Below, one piece after another: positions 7,452-15,900 of a stretch of DNA of 50,185 nucleotides. The position numbers and the translations under genes were made by a program. The stretch is taken from NCBI RefSeq assembly GCF_003116015.1, contig NZ_LGQZ01000026.1:1-50185 (forward strand). The letters are read 5' to 3'. The stretch is from Azospirillum sp. TSO22-1 (GTDB taxonomy: Bacteria; Pseudomonadota; Alphaproteobacteria; Azospirillales; Azospirillaceae). The first letter of the stretch is position 1; the number at the start of each line of letters is the position of its first letter. Below the pieces are notes generated by a model that was given only the letters and a program-made list of their open reading frames with translations, was not told the DNA's origin and did no database searches.

Positions 7452-8009
7452 TTACTTCGGGCCCGCGCCCGGACGGCAGTCCGGCGTGCCCGGCGGGCAG
7501 TGCGTGCCGGTGGCGCGCTGGGCGGCCTGCGGCGAACGGCTGGGCTTGGTCTGCGCCGACTTGGTGGTCGTCGAGCCGCTGACCGCGCGGTCGCCGCTGG
7601 AGCCGGCGCTGCCCTTCTTCAGCGTGTCGTACTCGCGGCCCTGGCCCGGCGCGGTCGCGTCGCTGCGGCCATCCGGCGAGCCGCTGGTCGACAGCTCGCC
7701 GGGGTTCTTCGCGGTGCCGCGCTCGGTGTAGGCACCCGACGCGCCCGAGCCGGCGGTGGTGCCGCCCGGGTTGCCGGCCGACCAGTTGCGGTCGGTGGTG
7801 ACGCCCGCCGTGCCCGGCGTCATCGTGGACTTGCCGGCGCGCGGCGCGGTGGTGTTCATATCGGTGCTGCCGCCGCCCGTGTTGCCGGTCGCGCCGGACG
7901 ACGCGCCCGCACCGCCAGTCCCTCCGGCACCGCCGCTCGCATCTTGAGCCATGGCCGTCCCGGTCACCAGCGCCAGCGCGGCGACGGTACCGATCAGAAA
8001 CTTACGCAT
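7452..8009 (-). CDS. Exported Gly/Ser/Thr-rich low-complexity protein
   Basis: The 185-residue product starts with a clear signal peptide (MRKFLIGTVAALALVTGTAM, cleavage after AMA-Q). The mature part is almost entirely low complexity: GGAGGTGGAGASSGATGNTGGG early, then scattered charged stretches (GQGREYDTLKKGS), ending with two cysteines in HCPPGTPDCRPG. No enzyme domain is visible. ATG 8007-8009 is chosen because GGAGAGAGAGG lies directly upstream and the signal peptide starts there. An earlier in-frame ATG ten codons up has no comparable site. A surface, envelope-stress or matrix role is possible but unsupported. Confidence 0.7.
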   Translation of the reverse strand: MRKFLIGTVAALALVTGTAMAQDASGGAGGTGGAGASSGATGNTGGGSTDMNTTAPRAGKSTMTPGTAGVTTDRNWSAGNPGGTTAGSGASGAYTERGTAKNPGELSTSGSPDGRSDATAPGQGREYDTLKKGSAGSSGDRAVSGSTTTKSAQTKPSRSPQAAQRATGTHCPPGTPDCRPGAGPK

Positions 8010-8258
8010 CCTCTCTCTCCGATCCCTGTTTTCAGACATGCCGCGGCCGTGCCGCGGTCGGAGGCCGCGCGCCAAGGGGGCTGCGCCGCCATCCGTCACC
8101 GGATAAACACCCAAGGCCGCGAAACGTGCCGCCGCGACTCGAAACTCCTCCCCGCGCCCGAAAATTGACACCGGTCCGGCACCGTCGCGGTAAAGGCCGC
8201 TTAACCGCCGCGGCCTAGCCTGCGCGGCCGTACCCCACGCATCCCCCCGGACCCCGAC
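8010..8258. other. Divergent intergenic region, possible promoter only
   Basis: The 249-bp gap separates the minus-strand exported protein from the plus-strand ABC transporter. It contains TTGACA at 8165-8170 followed 19 bases later by GTAAAG, a weak housekeeping-like promoter pointing toward the transporter, and a single TTAAC half-site at 8200. I see no gene, repeat or RNA here. Confidence 0.3.
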
Positions 8259-10016
8259 ATGAGCACCCCCAAGCTCGGCGGCATCGCCCGGCTCTACGCG
8301 ACGTTCTGGCGCCACACGGCCGGCGCGCGCGGCCTGCTGGCGACGTTCCTGGCGCTGCTGTTCGTGGCGCAGGTCGTGCGCCTCGCCATCCCCTGGTTCT
8401 TCGGCGAGGCGGTGAACGCGCTGCAGGATGCCGCCGCGCAGGATCTGCGCACCGCCGGCGGCTATATGGCGGCGACGCTGGGCGCGGCGGTGCTGGCCTG
8501 GGCGCTGCACGGGCCGGGGCGGGTGATCGAGCGCTTCGTCGCCGTGCGCGCCCGCGCCCGCTTCGCCGACGCGCTGTACGCCCGCCTGACCGCGCTGCCG
8601 CTCGGCTGGCACGAGCGCCACCACTCCGGCGAGACGATCCAGCGCATGGGCAAGGCGACGTCCGCGCTGTTCGGCTTCGCCCAGCACCAGTTCGTCTATC
8701 TGCAGAACGTCGTCTCGGTGGTCGGGCCGATCGTCGCGCTGTTCGTCGTCTCCACGGCGACGGGCGCGGTGGCGCTGGCCGGCTACGCCACGGTGGTGGC
8801 GGTGCTGGTGCGCTTCGACGGCACCATGGTCCGCCTGCTGGAGCAGGAGAACCGCGCCGAGCGCCGCTACGTGGCCGAGTTGGTGGACTGCCTGGGCAAC
8901 ATCGCCACGGTGCTGACGCTGCGCCTGCAGGCGGCGACGCGGCGCGTCGTCGGCGAGCGGCTGGCCGCGGTGTTCGTGCCGCTGCGCCGCCACGTGGTGG
9001 TCAACGAGGCGAAGTGGTGCGCCATCGACCTCGCCAACAACGCGCTGCGCACCGGGCTGGTGGTGCTGTACGCGTGGCTGGCGTGGCGCGAGGGCGGCGT
9101 GGTGCCGTTGGGCACCGCGGTGATGGTGCACCAGTACGCCCAGCAGGTCGGCACCGTCGTCGGCTCCATGGCGACGCACTGGCAGGAGCTGGTGCGCCAC
9201 ACCGCCGACGTGGCCGGCGCCGACGCCATCCTCGACGCCCAGCCGCGCCCCGGCGCCGGGGCCGCCCCGCTGCCCGAGGACTGGCGCGTCGTCGCGGTGC
9301 GCGGCCTGGAGTTCCGCTACGGCGCCCGCGCCGCGCTGTCCGGCGTGGAGCTGGATCTGGTGCGCGGCGAGCGGGTGGCGCTGGTCGGCGAGAGCGGGTC
9401 GGGCAAGAGCACGCTGCTGCGCGTGCTGTCCGGCCTCTACGAGGCGGAGCGCGTCGACATCGCCGTGGACGGCGCCGGGCGCCCCGACCTGCGCGACCTC
9501 GGCGGCATCGCCACGCTGGTGCCGCAGGATCCGGAGATCTTCGAGAGCAGCATCCGCCAGAACATCACCATGGGCATCGACTACCCCGAGCCGGAGGTGC
9601 TGCGCGCCTGCCGGCTGGCGCAGCTGCTGCCGGTGGTCGAGCGGCTGCCGGCCGGCCTCGACACGGTGATCAGCGAGCGCGGGCTGAACCTGTCGGGCGG
9701 GCAGAAGCAGCGCCTCGCGCTGGCGCGCGGCATCCTGGCCTCACGCGCCTCCAGCCTGATCATGCTGGACGAACCGACCAGCAGCATGGACCCGTCCACC
9801 GAGCTGACGGTCTACCGCGGCCTGCTGGACGAGTTCCCGGACGCCTGCGTCGTCTCGGCGGTGCACCGGCTGCACCTTCTCAAGCACTTCGACCGGGTGG
9901 TGCTGATGGCGGACGGGCGGCGCGTCGACGCCGGCACGCCGGACGAGCTGCTGGTGCGGCAGCCGGCGTTCCAGGCGATGTGGCGCCACTACCACGGCGC
10001 GCCGGCCGCCGCCTGA
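8259..10016 (+). CDS. ABC transporter, fused permease and ATPase (exporter half-transporter)
   Basis: The 585-residue protein has an ABC-exporter membrane domain (about 1-320, six hydrophobic segments) followed by a nucleotide-binding domain. The NBD shows Walker A GESGSGKST (about 377-385), Q-loop LVPQDPEIFE, signature LNLSGGQKQRL (about 475), Walker B LIMLDEPTS (about 503) and H-loop VVSAVHRL. It should work as a homodimer, or with a partner encoded elsewhere. The NBD is of the MsbA/lipid-exporter class, but the substrate cannot be read from sequence. It stands alone between a minus-strand exported protein and the convergent DUF4398 lipoprotein (7 bp between stops). Confidence 0.9.
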   Translation: MSTPKLGGIARLYATFWRHTAGARGLLATFLALLFVAQVVRLAIPWFFGEAVNALQDAAAQDLRTAGGYMAATLGAAVLAWALHGPGRVIERFVAVRARARFADALYARLTALPLGWHERHHSGETIQRMGKATSALFGFAQHQFVYLQNVVSVVGPIVALFVVSTATGAVALAGYATVVAVLVRFDGTMVRLLEQENRAERRYVAELVDCLGNIATVLTLRLQAATRRVVGERLAAVFVPLRRHVVVNEAKWCAIDLANNALRTGLVVLYAWLAWREGGVVPLGTAVMVHQYAQQVGTVVGSMATHWQELVRHTADVAGADAILDAQPRPGAGAAPLPEDWRVVAVRGLEFRYGARAALSGVELDLVRGERVALVGESGSGKSTLLRVLSGLYEAERVDIAVDGAGRPDLRDLGGIATLVPQDPEIFESSIRQNITMGIDYPEPEVLRACRLAQLLPVVERLPAGLDTVISERGLNLSGGQKQRLALARGILASRASSLIMLDEPTSSMDPSTELTVYRGLLDEFPDACVVSAVHRLHLLKHFDRVVLMADGRRVDAGTPDELLVRQPAFQAMWRHYHGAPAAA

Positions 10017-10023
10017 AGCACCG

Positions 10024-10542
10024 TCAGCGCGGCACGCCGACGCTGACGCTCTTGCCCGCCCCGACCGAGGTGGTGCTGTCGGGCGTCCACGCCGGCATCG
10101 GACCGGTGACCGTGGTGGTGGTGGTGGAACCGCTCGGCTGGCCCCCCTGCGGACTCCACGAGGTCGGACCGCCGTAGGCCTGCGGCGCGCCGGGCACCGT
10201 GGTGGTGACGGTGGTCGAGCTGCCGGCCAGCGGCACCGGCAGCGAGCCCTGGGCCATCGCGGTCTGCGTCTTGGTGGTGGCGAGGTCGGCGGCGGCCTGC
10301 GCCTCCTCGGCGAGGCGGCGCGCCTCGGTCCGGCTGTCGGCGCGCATCGCCGCGTCGGCCGCGGCCATCTTGGCGCGCGCAGTCTGCAGCTCGACCGGCG
10401 CGTACACGGCGGCGCCGGCGCGCTCGGCGGTCAGGATGGCCTGGCTGGAGGCGCCCATCTGCGCGGTGGGCGGGGGAATGTCGTTCACACAGGCGACGAG
10501 ACCGAACGACATCAGGGCGGCGGCGAACGCAGCGCGGGTCAT
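10024..10542 (-). CDS. DUF4398-type lipoprotein
   Basis: The 172-residue precursor has a lipoprotein signal with lipobox LVAC (FGLVACVNDIPPP), so the mature protein should be lipid-anchored in the outer membrane or periplasm. The mature N-terminal half is a DUF4398 helical hairpin (ELQTARAKMAAADAAMRAD, then EEAQAAADLA). The C-terminal half is a Ser/Thr/Pro/Gly-rich tail with repeated TTTTTVTG/TTVTTTVPG words. The DUF4398 family is often found near OmpA-like proteins, but none is adjacent here. ATG 10540-10542 is chosen because GAAGGAA precedes it and the signal peptide starts there. Confidence 0.75.
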   Translation of the reverse strand: MTRAAFAAALMSFGLVACVNDIPPPTAQMGASSQAILTAERAGAAVYAPVELQTARAKMAAADAAMRADSRTEARRLAEEAQAAADLATTKTQTAMAQGSLPVPLAGSSTTVTTTVPGAPQAYGGPTSWSPQGGQPSGSTTTTTVTGPMPAWTPDSTTSVGAGKSVSVGVPR

Positions 10543-10614
10543 GGCGGGGCTTCCTTCTCGACGGAACGGCCGAACAACGCGCCCCAGCAACGCCCTGGGT
10601 CGGGCGAATGTTCC

Positions 10615-11214
10615 TCAAGCACTCCCCCGGTGCCGGACGACGCGGACCACGTAGCCGACCAGCACCGCCGCCACCATGGCCAGCGCCGCCGGCACCACAC
10701 AGTCGGCCAGCTGCGGAAAGCCCGAGCGCACCAGGTACCCGGTCACCGCCAGGGCCGACACCTGCACGCACGAGCCCGCCACGGCGTACAGGAAGAACGG
10801 CGCCGGCGGCAGCCCGCACGCCCCGGCCGGGATCGAGATCAGCGTGCGCAGCCCCGGCAGCGGCTGGCACAGCAGCACGGCGATGCCGCCGCGCCGGGCG
10901 AACCAGTCGGTCGCCCGCTCCACCTGCTCCGGCTTCACAGTGATCCAGCGGCCGTGCCGGTGCAGGAAGGCGACGAAGCGCTCACGCCCGAGCAGGCGGC
11001 TCGGCAGGTACCAGAACAGCTCGCCCACCGCCGAGCCGAGCCCGCCGGCCAGGATCACCCCGGCGAGGCTGAACGACCCGGTCGCCGCCCCCATGCCAGC
11101 CAGCGGGATCACCGTCTCCGCCGGCACCGGCGGCACGACGCGGGCGAGCACCAGCAAGAGGAAGATCCCCCCGTAACCAAGCTCCGCCACGATTCCGGTG
11201 ACCCATTCGGTCAT
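10615..11214 (-). CDS. DedA family membrane protein
   Basis: This 199-residue multi-spanning protein belongs to the DedA/SNARE-associated family (VTT/PF09335), which includes lipid scramblase or flippase-like proteins acting on undecaprenyl phosphate or phosphatidylethanolamine. Visible family features are the re-entrant motif region VPPVPAETVIPLAGMGA, GSAVGELFWYLPSRLLGR, and the second half RRGGIAVLLCQPLPGLRTLISIPAG. Length is normal. It is divergent from nnrU, and a large hairpin lies 12-46 bp upstream of its start. The particular substrate is unknown. Confidence 0.85.
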   Translation of the reverse strand: MTEWVTGIVAELGYGGIFLLLVLARVVPPVPAETVIPLAGMGAATGSFSLAGVILAGGLGSAVGELFWYLPSRLLGRERFVAFLHRHGRWITVKPEQVERATDWFARRGGIAVLLCQPLPGLRTLISIPAGACGLPPAPFFLYAVAGSCVQVSALAVTGYLVRSGFPQLADCVVPAALAMVAAVLVGYVVRVVRHRGSA

Positions 11215-11225
11215 GCGCGCTCCCA

Positions 11226-11260
11226 AAAAGCCCCTCTCCCGCGAGGGGAGAGGGGCTTTT
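11226..11260. terminator. 15-bp perfect hairpin with T-runs on both strands
   Basis: AAAAGCCCCTCTCCC (11226-11240) pairs perfectly with 11246-11260 around the loop GCGAG. The A4/T4 ends give a U-tract in either direction, the classical form of a bidirectional intrinsic terminator. It lies only 12 bp upstream of the DedA start, inside a divergent gap, so there is no gene end for it to serve. It may be an attenuator in the DedA leader, an insulator, or a mobile palindromic repeat. Confidence 0.6.
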
Positions 11261-11320
11261 ACGGCTGCCCGAGGGGGAACCCCCGGGCAAGGCCGCCGGT
11301 TCCGTTCGCTGCCGGCCAAC

Positions 11321-11334
11321 TTGACCATCATCAA
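11321..11334 (+). promoter_or_regulatory. FNR/Nnr-type box upstream of nnrU
   Basis: TTGACCATCATCAA matches the CRP/FNR-family oxygen and NO regulator consensus TTGAT-N4-ATCAA at 9 of 10 fixed positions. Its centre is 56 bp before the nnrU ATG. A -10-like TACAGT lies at 11360-11365, putting the box near -44, close to the class II activation position (-41.5). Regulation of nnrU by low oxygen or NO through FNR, Dnr or Nnr is the expected reading, because nnrU was first described as an Nnr-dependent gene. Confidence 0.65.
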
Positions 11335-11383
11335 GACGCGCCACCCCGGTTCCATGCTGTACAGTGCGGACGGAGATTGACCG

Positions 11384-12061
11384 ATGCCGACCCTCCTGTA
11401 CCTCGCCTCCGCCGTTCTGCTGTTCCTCAGCCACGCCGTGCCCTCCTGGCCGGGGGTGCGGCCGGCGCTGCTCGGGCGGCTGGGGCGGCCGGGCTTCATG
11501 ACGCTGCACTCGCTGCTGTCCATCACGACGCTGACGCTGTTCGTGCTGGCCTACCGCGGGGCCGACACCGCCGGCCACCTGTTCTTCCCCGCCGACGGCG
11601 CCGCCAAGCTGGCCGTCGCGCTGATGCCCGTCGCCTTCATCCTGATGGTGGCGCGGGTGACGACCAGGTTCGGCGAACCGGCGGCGCCCCGCCCGGCCGC
11701 CGGCATCTACCGCATCACCCGCTTCCCCGGCTCCATGGGGCTGCTGCTGTGGGCGCTGCTGCACCTGCAGGCGACCGGCGACGCGCGGCGCGTCATCCTG
11801 TTCGCGACCATGGCCGCCATCGCGCTGTTCGCCATGGTCAAGAACGACTGGGTGCTGCGCCGCTCCCCGGCGCCCAAGGCCGCCGCCTTCCGCGCCGGGA
11901 CCGGCGCCGTGCCGTTCGCCGCCATCCTGTTCGGCCGCCAGCGCCTCGTCTTGGGCGAGATCGGGGTCGGGCGGGTGCTCGGCGGGCTGGCGCTGTACGC
12001 CGCCATCCTCCACGCCCATCCCCTGGTGTTCGGGGTGGACCCGCTCTACTGGCTGCCCTGA
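11384..12061 (+). CDS. nnrU: NnrU family membrane protein
   Basis: The 225-residue protein has about six hydrophobic segments and the NnrU family features: HAVPSWPGVRPALLGRLG near the N-terminus, FMTLHSLLSITTL, and GIYRITRFPGSMGLLLWALLHL in the middle. The C-terminus KNDWVLRRSPAP...RVLGG is also characteristic. NnrU proteins are co-regulated with nitrite and NO reductases in denitrifiers and are related to the isoprenoid enzyme Z-ISO, but the reaction is not established. A DUF2249 gene follows after 6 bp. No nir or nor genes occur in this window. Confidence 0.85.
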   Translation: MPTLLYLASAVLLFLSHAVPSWPGVRPALLGRLGRPGFMTLHSLLSITTLTLFVLAYRGADTAGHLFFPADGAAKLAVALMPVAFILMVARVTTRFGEPAAPRPAAGIYRITRFPGSMGLLLWALLHLQATGDARRVILFATMAAIALFAMVKNDWVLRRSPAPKAAAFRAGTGAVPFAAILFGRQRLVLGEIGVGRVLGGLALYAAILHAHPLVFGVDPLYWLP

Positions 12062-12067
12062 GGCCCC

Positions 12068-12859
12068 ATGACGACGCTGACCGCCGACACCTCCCTCGCC
12101 CAGGCGCTGCGCGCCGACCCCGCCCTCGCCGACCGCCTCGCCGAGGGCCTCGGCCCCGACAACGCGCTGAGCCGGCTGCTCGACTCCGGCAACGTGCCGG
12201 CCGGGCGCATCCACCTCGCCGACGCCGCGGCCATCGCCGGGGTGCCGGTGGAGCGGCTGCTGGACCTGGCCGGCGCCGCGCCTGCCGCGCCGCCCGCGCC
12301 GGCAGCCCCGCCGGCCGCCAACGACTGGTTCGCGCAGGCCGAGCGGACCGGCGCCGCCACCGTGGACGTCCGCCCGATGCTGGCCGAGGGGCGCGACCCG
12401 TTCGCCGCGGTCGTGCAGGCGGCCGACGCGGTGCCGCCCGGCGGCTACCTGATCCTGGAGGCGCCGTTCGACCCGGCACCGCTGCGCCGCGTGCTGGCCG
12501 GCAAGGGCCTGATGTCGCAGGGCCGCCCGGCCGGGCCGGGGCACTGGCGCATCTGCTTCCACCGCGACGGCGGCCCGCCCGACGATTCGGAGATCGGCCT
12601 GCCCACCCTGCGCAAGCCGGGCGAGACGTGGCGCGAGGGCGACGTCGTGCACATCGAGGTGCGCGGCCTCGTCCCGCCCGGCCCGATGACCGCCGTGCTG
12701 CGCCTGATCGAGGCCGGTGCGGCGCAGGAGATCGTCGTGCACCACGACCGCGACCCGATGCTGCTCTACCCCGAGTTGGAGGAGCGCGCCTGGGAGTGCG
12801 TCCGCAAGACCACGCACGGCGACGAGATCCGCCTGCTGCTGCGCCCCATCGCGGACTGA
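12068..12859 (+). CDS. DUF2249 tandem-domain protein
   Basis: The 263-residue cytosolic protein has a helical N-terminal part (about 5-65) resembling DUF1858/ScdA-N, an Ala/Pro linker, and two DUF2249 domains. The first is about 100-175 (VDVRPMLAEGRDPF, EAPFDPAPLRRVLAGKG, HWRICFHRD). The second is about 190-262 (IEVRGLVPPGPMTAVLRLIE, VHHDRDPMLLYPELEERAWE). DUF2249 has a TusA/SirA-like fold and is frequently linked to nitrite and NO metabolism or iron-sulfur repair. Its start is 6 bp after the nnrU stop with GAGG just upstream, so it is probably co-transcribed from the FNR-box promoter. Biochemical role unknown. Confidence 0.8.
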   Translation: MTTLTADTSLAQALRADPALADRLAEGLGPDNALSRLLDSGNVPAGRIHLADAAAIAGVPVERLLDLAGAAPAAPPAPAAPPAANDWFAQAERTGAATVDVRPMLAEGRDPFAAVVQAADAVPPGGYLILEAPFDPAPLRRVLAGKGLMSQGRPAGPGHWRICFHRDGGPPDDSEIGLPTLRKPGETWREGDVVHIEVRGLVPPGPMTAVLRLIEAGAAQEIVVHHDRDPMLLYPELEERAWECVRKTTHGDEIRLLLRPIAD

Positions 12860-12996
12860 TGCGGCCGGCGGCGCTCACTGGACGTGATCATGCGCCGCCG
12901 GCAGGACCGGTCACACCAGCCCCCTGTTCCAACCCCCGATTGCCCCTGTATAGTCGTGTTCGCAGTCCGGGACGCAGAGCCCGGTGATATGGGGCG

Positions 12997-15900
12997 ATGA
13001 TGGCGGCGGGTTTCCAGGTGCAGGACGTGCTCTATCGCGGCACGCTGGTGACGGTGCTGCGCGCCCGCCGCACCGGGGACGGCGCCTCCGTCGTGCTGAA
13101 GCGCCTGGAACGCCCGCGCCCCGGCACCGCCGACGTGCCGCACTTCCGCCGCGAGGCCGAGATCGCCCGCCGCCTCGCCGGCCCTGGCATCGTCGCGGTG
13201 GACGGCGTCGAGGATTCGCCCGAGGGACTGATCCTGGTGATGCCGGACAGCGGCGGCGTCAGCCTCGACCGGCTGCTGGAGGACGGCCGCCTGGGCGTGC
13301 CGGAGACGCTGCGCATCGGCATCGCGGTGGCCGCGGCGCTGGGGCGCGTGCACGCCGCCGGCATGATCCACAAGGACGTCACACCGGCCAACATCGTCTG
13401 GAACCAGGCCACCGGCACGGTGGAGCTGATCGACTTCGGCATCGCCGCCGAGCTGGCCCGCGAATCCGCCGCCCCCGCCGACGTGCGCACGCTGGAGGGC
13501 ACGGTCGCCTACATGGCGCCGGAGCAGACCGGGCGGATGAACCGCTCGGTGGACTGGCGGGCCGACTTCTACGGGCTGGGCGCCACGCTGTACCGGCTGC
13601 TGACCGGCCGGCCGCCGTTCGGCGACGCCGACCCGCTGGGCGTCGTGCACGGCCACATCGCCCGCACCCCGCCCACCCCGCACGCGCTGGAGTACGGCGT
13701 GCCGACCGCGGTCTCGGCGATCGTCATGAAGCTGCTGGCCAAGGACCCGGAGGCCCGCTACCAGAGCGCCGCCGGCCTGATCGCCGACCTGGAGGCCTGC
13801 GCCGCGGCGCTGGAGGCGGGCGAGCAGCCGAAGCTGGCCCTCGGCCGCCACGACCGCTCGGAGCGCTTCGCCGTCCCGGAGACGCTGTACGGCCGCGAGG
13901 CGGAGGTGGCGGCGCTGCTGTCCAGCTTCGGCCGGGTGGTGGAGGGCCGGGCCGAGCTGCTGCTGATCGCCGGGCCGGCCGGCATCGGCAAGTCGGCGCT
14001 GGTGCGCGAGGTGCAGAAGCCGATGACCGCGCTGCGCGGCTTCTTCGTCGAGGGCAAGTTCGACCAGATCAAGCGCACCATCCCCTACTCCGCCGTCATC
14101 CAGGCCTTCGACGCGCTGGCGCGCCAGCTGCTGGCCGGCAGCGAGACGGAGCTGGCCGAGCGCAAGGACGCGGTGCGCCGCGCCGTCGGCTCCAACGGCG
14201 CCGTGGTGACCGAGCTGATCCCCGCCTTCGCGCTGCTGCTGGGCGAACAGCCGCCGGTGCCGGAGCTGGCGCCCAGCGAGGCGGAGTTCCGCTTCCAGCT
14301 GACCTTCCAGAACCTCGTGGCGGCGCTGACCGGGCCGGAGCGGCCGTTGGTGCTGTTCCTCGACGACCTGCAATGGGCCGATCGGCCGTCGCTGGCGCTG
14401 CTGGAGAAGCTGATCGCCGACCCGGACATGAAGCACCTGCTGGTCATCGGCGCCTGCCGCGACGACGACGGCGAGGCCGCCCCGGCGCTCGCGCTGGCGA
14501 CGCGGCTGAAGGACGGCGGCTGCCCGGTGGAGCGGCTGCGCGTCGGGCCGCTGACCGCCACCGACGTGCGCCGGCTGGTGGCGGAGACGACGCGCCGCGA
14601 CGACGCGCGCGTGGACGAGCTGGCGGCGCTGTGCCGCGCCAAGACGCAGGGCAACCCGTTCTTCCTCGGCCAGTTCCTGCTGGCGATGCACGAGGAGGGG
14701 CTGATCGCCTTCGACCGGGCGCCGGGGCTGTGGACCTGGGACGCCGCGCGCATCGCCCAGCGCGACAGCACCGACAACGTGGTCGACCTGATGGTCGAGA
14801 AGATCCGCCGCCTCGAACCGGCGACGCGCGCGGCGCTGAGCATCGCCGCCTGCGTCGGCGGCCGGTTCGAGCTGGCCGACCTCGCCGCCGCCGGCGACGC
14901 CCCGGCGGCCGAGCTGGCCGCGGCGCTGGTGCCGGCGCTGCGCGAGGGGCTGGTGCTGCCGCTGGACGGCGCCTACCGCACCGTCGATGCCGGGCCGCGG
15001 GTGCGCTACCGCTTCCTGCACGACCGGGTGCAGCAGGCCGCCTATTCGCTAATCCCCGAAGGCGAGCGCGCCGCCGTGCACCTGCGCACCGGCCGCCGGC
15101 TGCTGTCCGGCACCCCGGACGCCGAGCGCTCGGAGGACCTGTTCGACATCCTCGACCACCTGAACCGCGCACACGCGCTGATCGGCGATGCCGGGGAGCG
15201 GCAGCGCATCGCCGCGCTGAACCTCGCCGCCGCGCGCCGCGCCCTGGCGTCCGGCGCGTCGGAGCCGGCGTTCGGCTACGGGCGCGCCGGGCTGGCGCTG
15301 CTCGGCGACGACCCGTGGACGGTGGACCACGCGCTGGCCCTGGCGCTGCACGAGGAGACCGCCGACGCCGCCGGCATGTGCGGCGAGGCGGCGCTGATGG
15401 GGCGGCTGTGCGCCGCCGCCCTGGCGCACGCCCGCGCCCCGCGCGAGACGATCCGCGCCCACCTGATCCGCGTCACCGCCCTGGTCGCCCGCGGCGAGGT
15501 CGCCGAGGCGACGGAGGCCGGGCTGGCGGCGCTGCGCTCGCTGGGCGTCACGCTGCCGGAGCGCGGCGGCAGGCTGGCCGCCGTGGCGACGCTGCTGCGC
15601 GGGCGGCTGATGCTGGCCCACCCGCCGGTGCCCCAGCCCTCGGCTTACGGCGGCGCCGACCTCAAGGCGCTGGCACGGCTGGTGTTCGTGGTGTTCGGCG
15701 GCGTGCTGTACGCCCGCAAGGACATGGCGGTGCCCATCGCCTTCCGCGCGGTGGAGCTGGCGCTGCGCTCCGGCGACCCGGCGATGCGGGTGGTGGCGCT
15801 GTCGGCCTGGGTGACGCTGTGCAGCTTCGCCGGGGCGTGGCGCGACGCGGTGAAGCACAGCCCCTGCGTGGACGAGGTGCTGGCGGCCGAGGGCTTCGGC

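Noticed and set aside
8010..9200. N-terminal extension of the secreted protein frame into the ABC transporter antisense
   Set aside because: The extension is antisense to a well-supported ABC transporter, while a signal peptide and Shine-Dalgarno mark the start at 8009.
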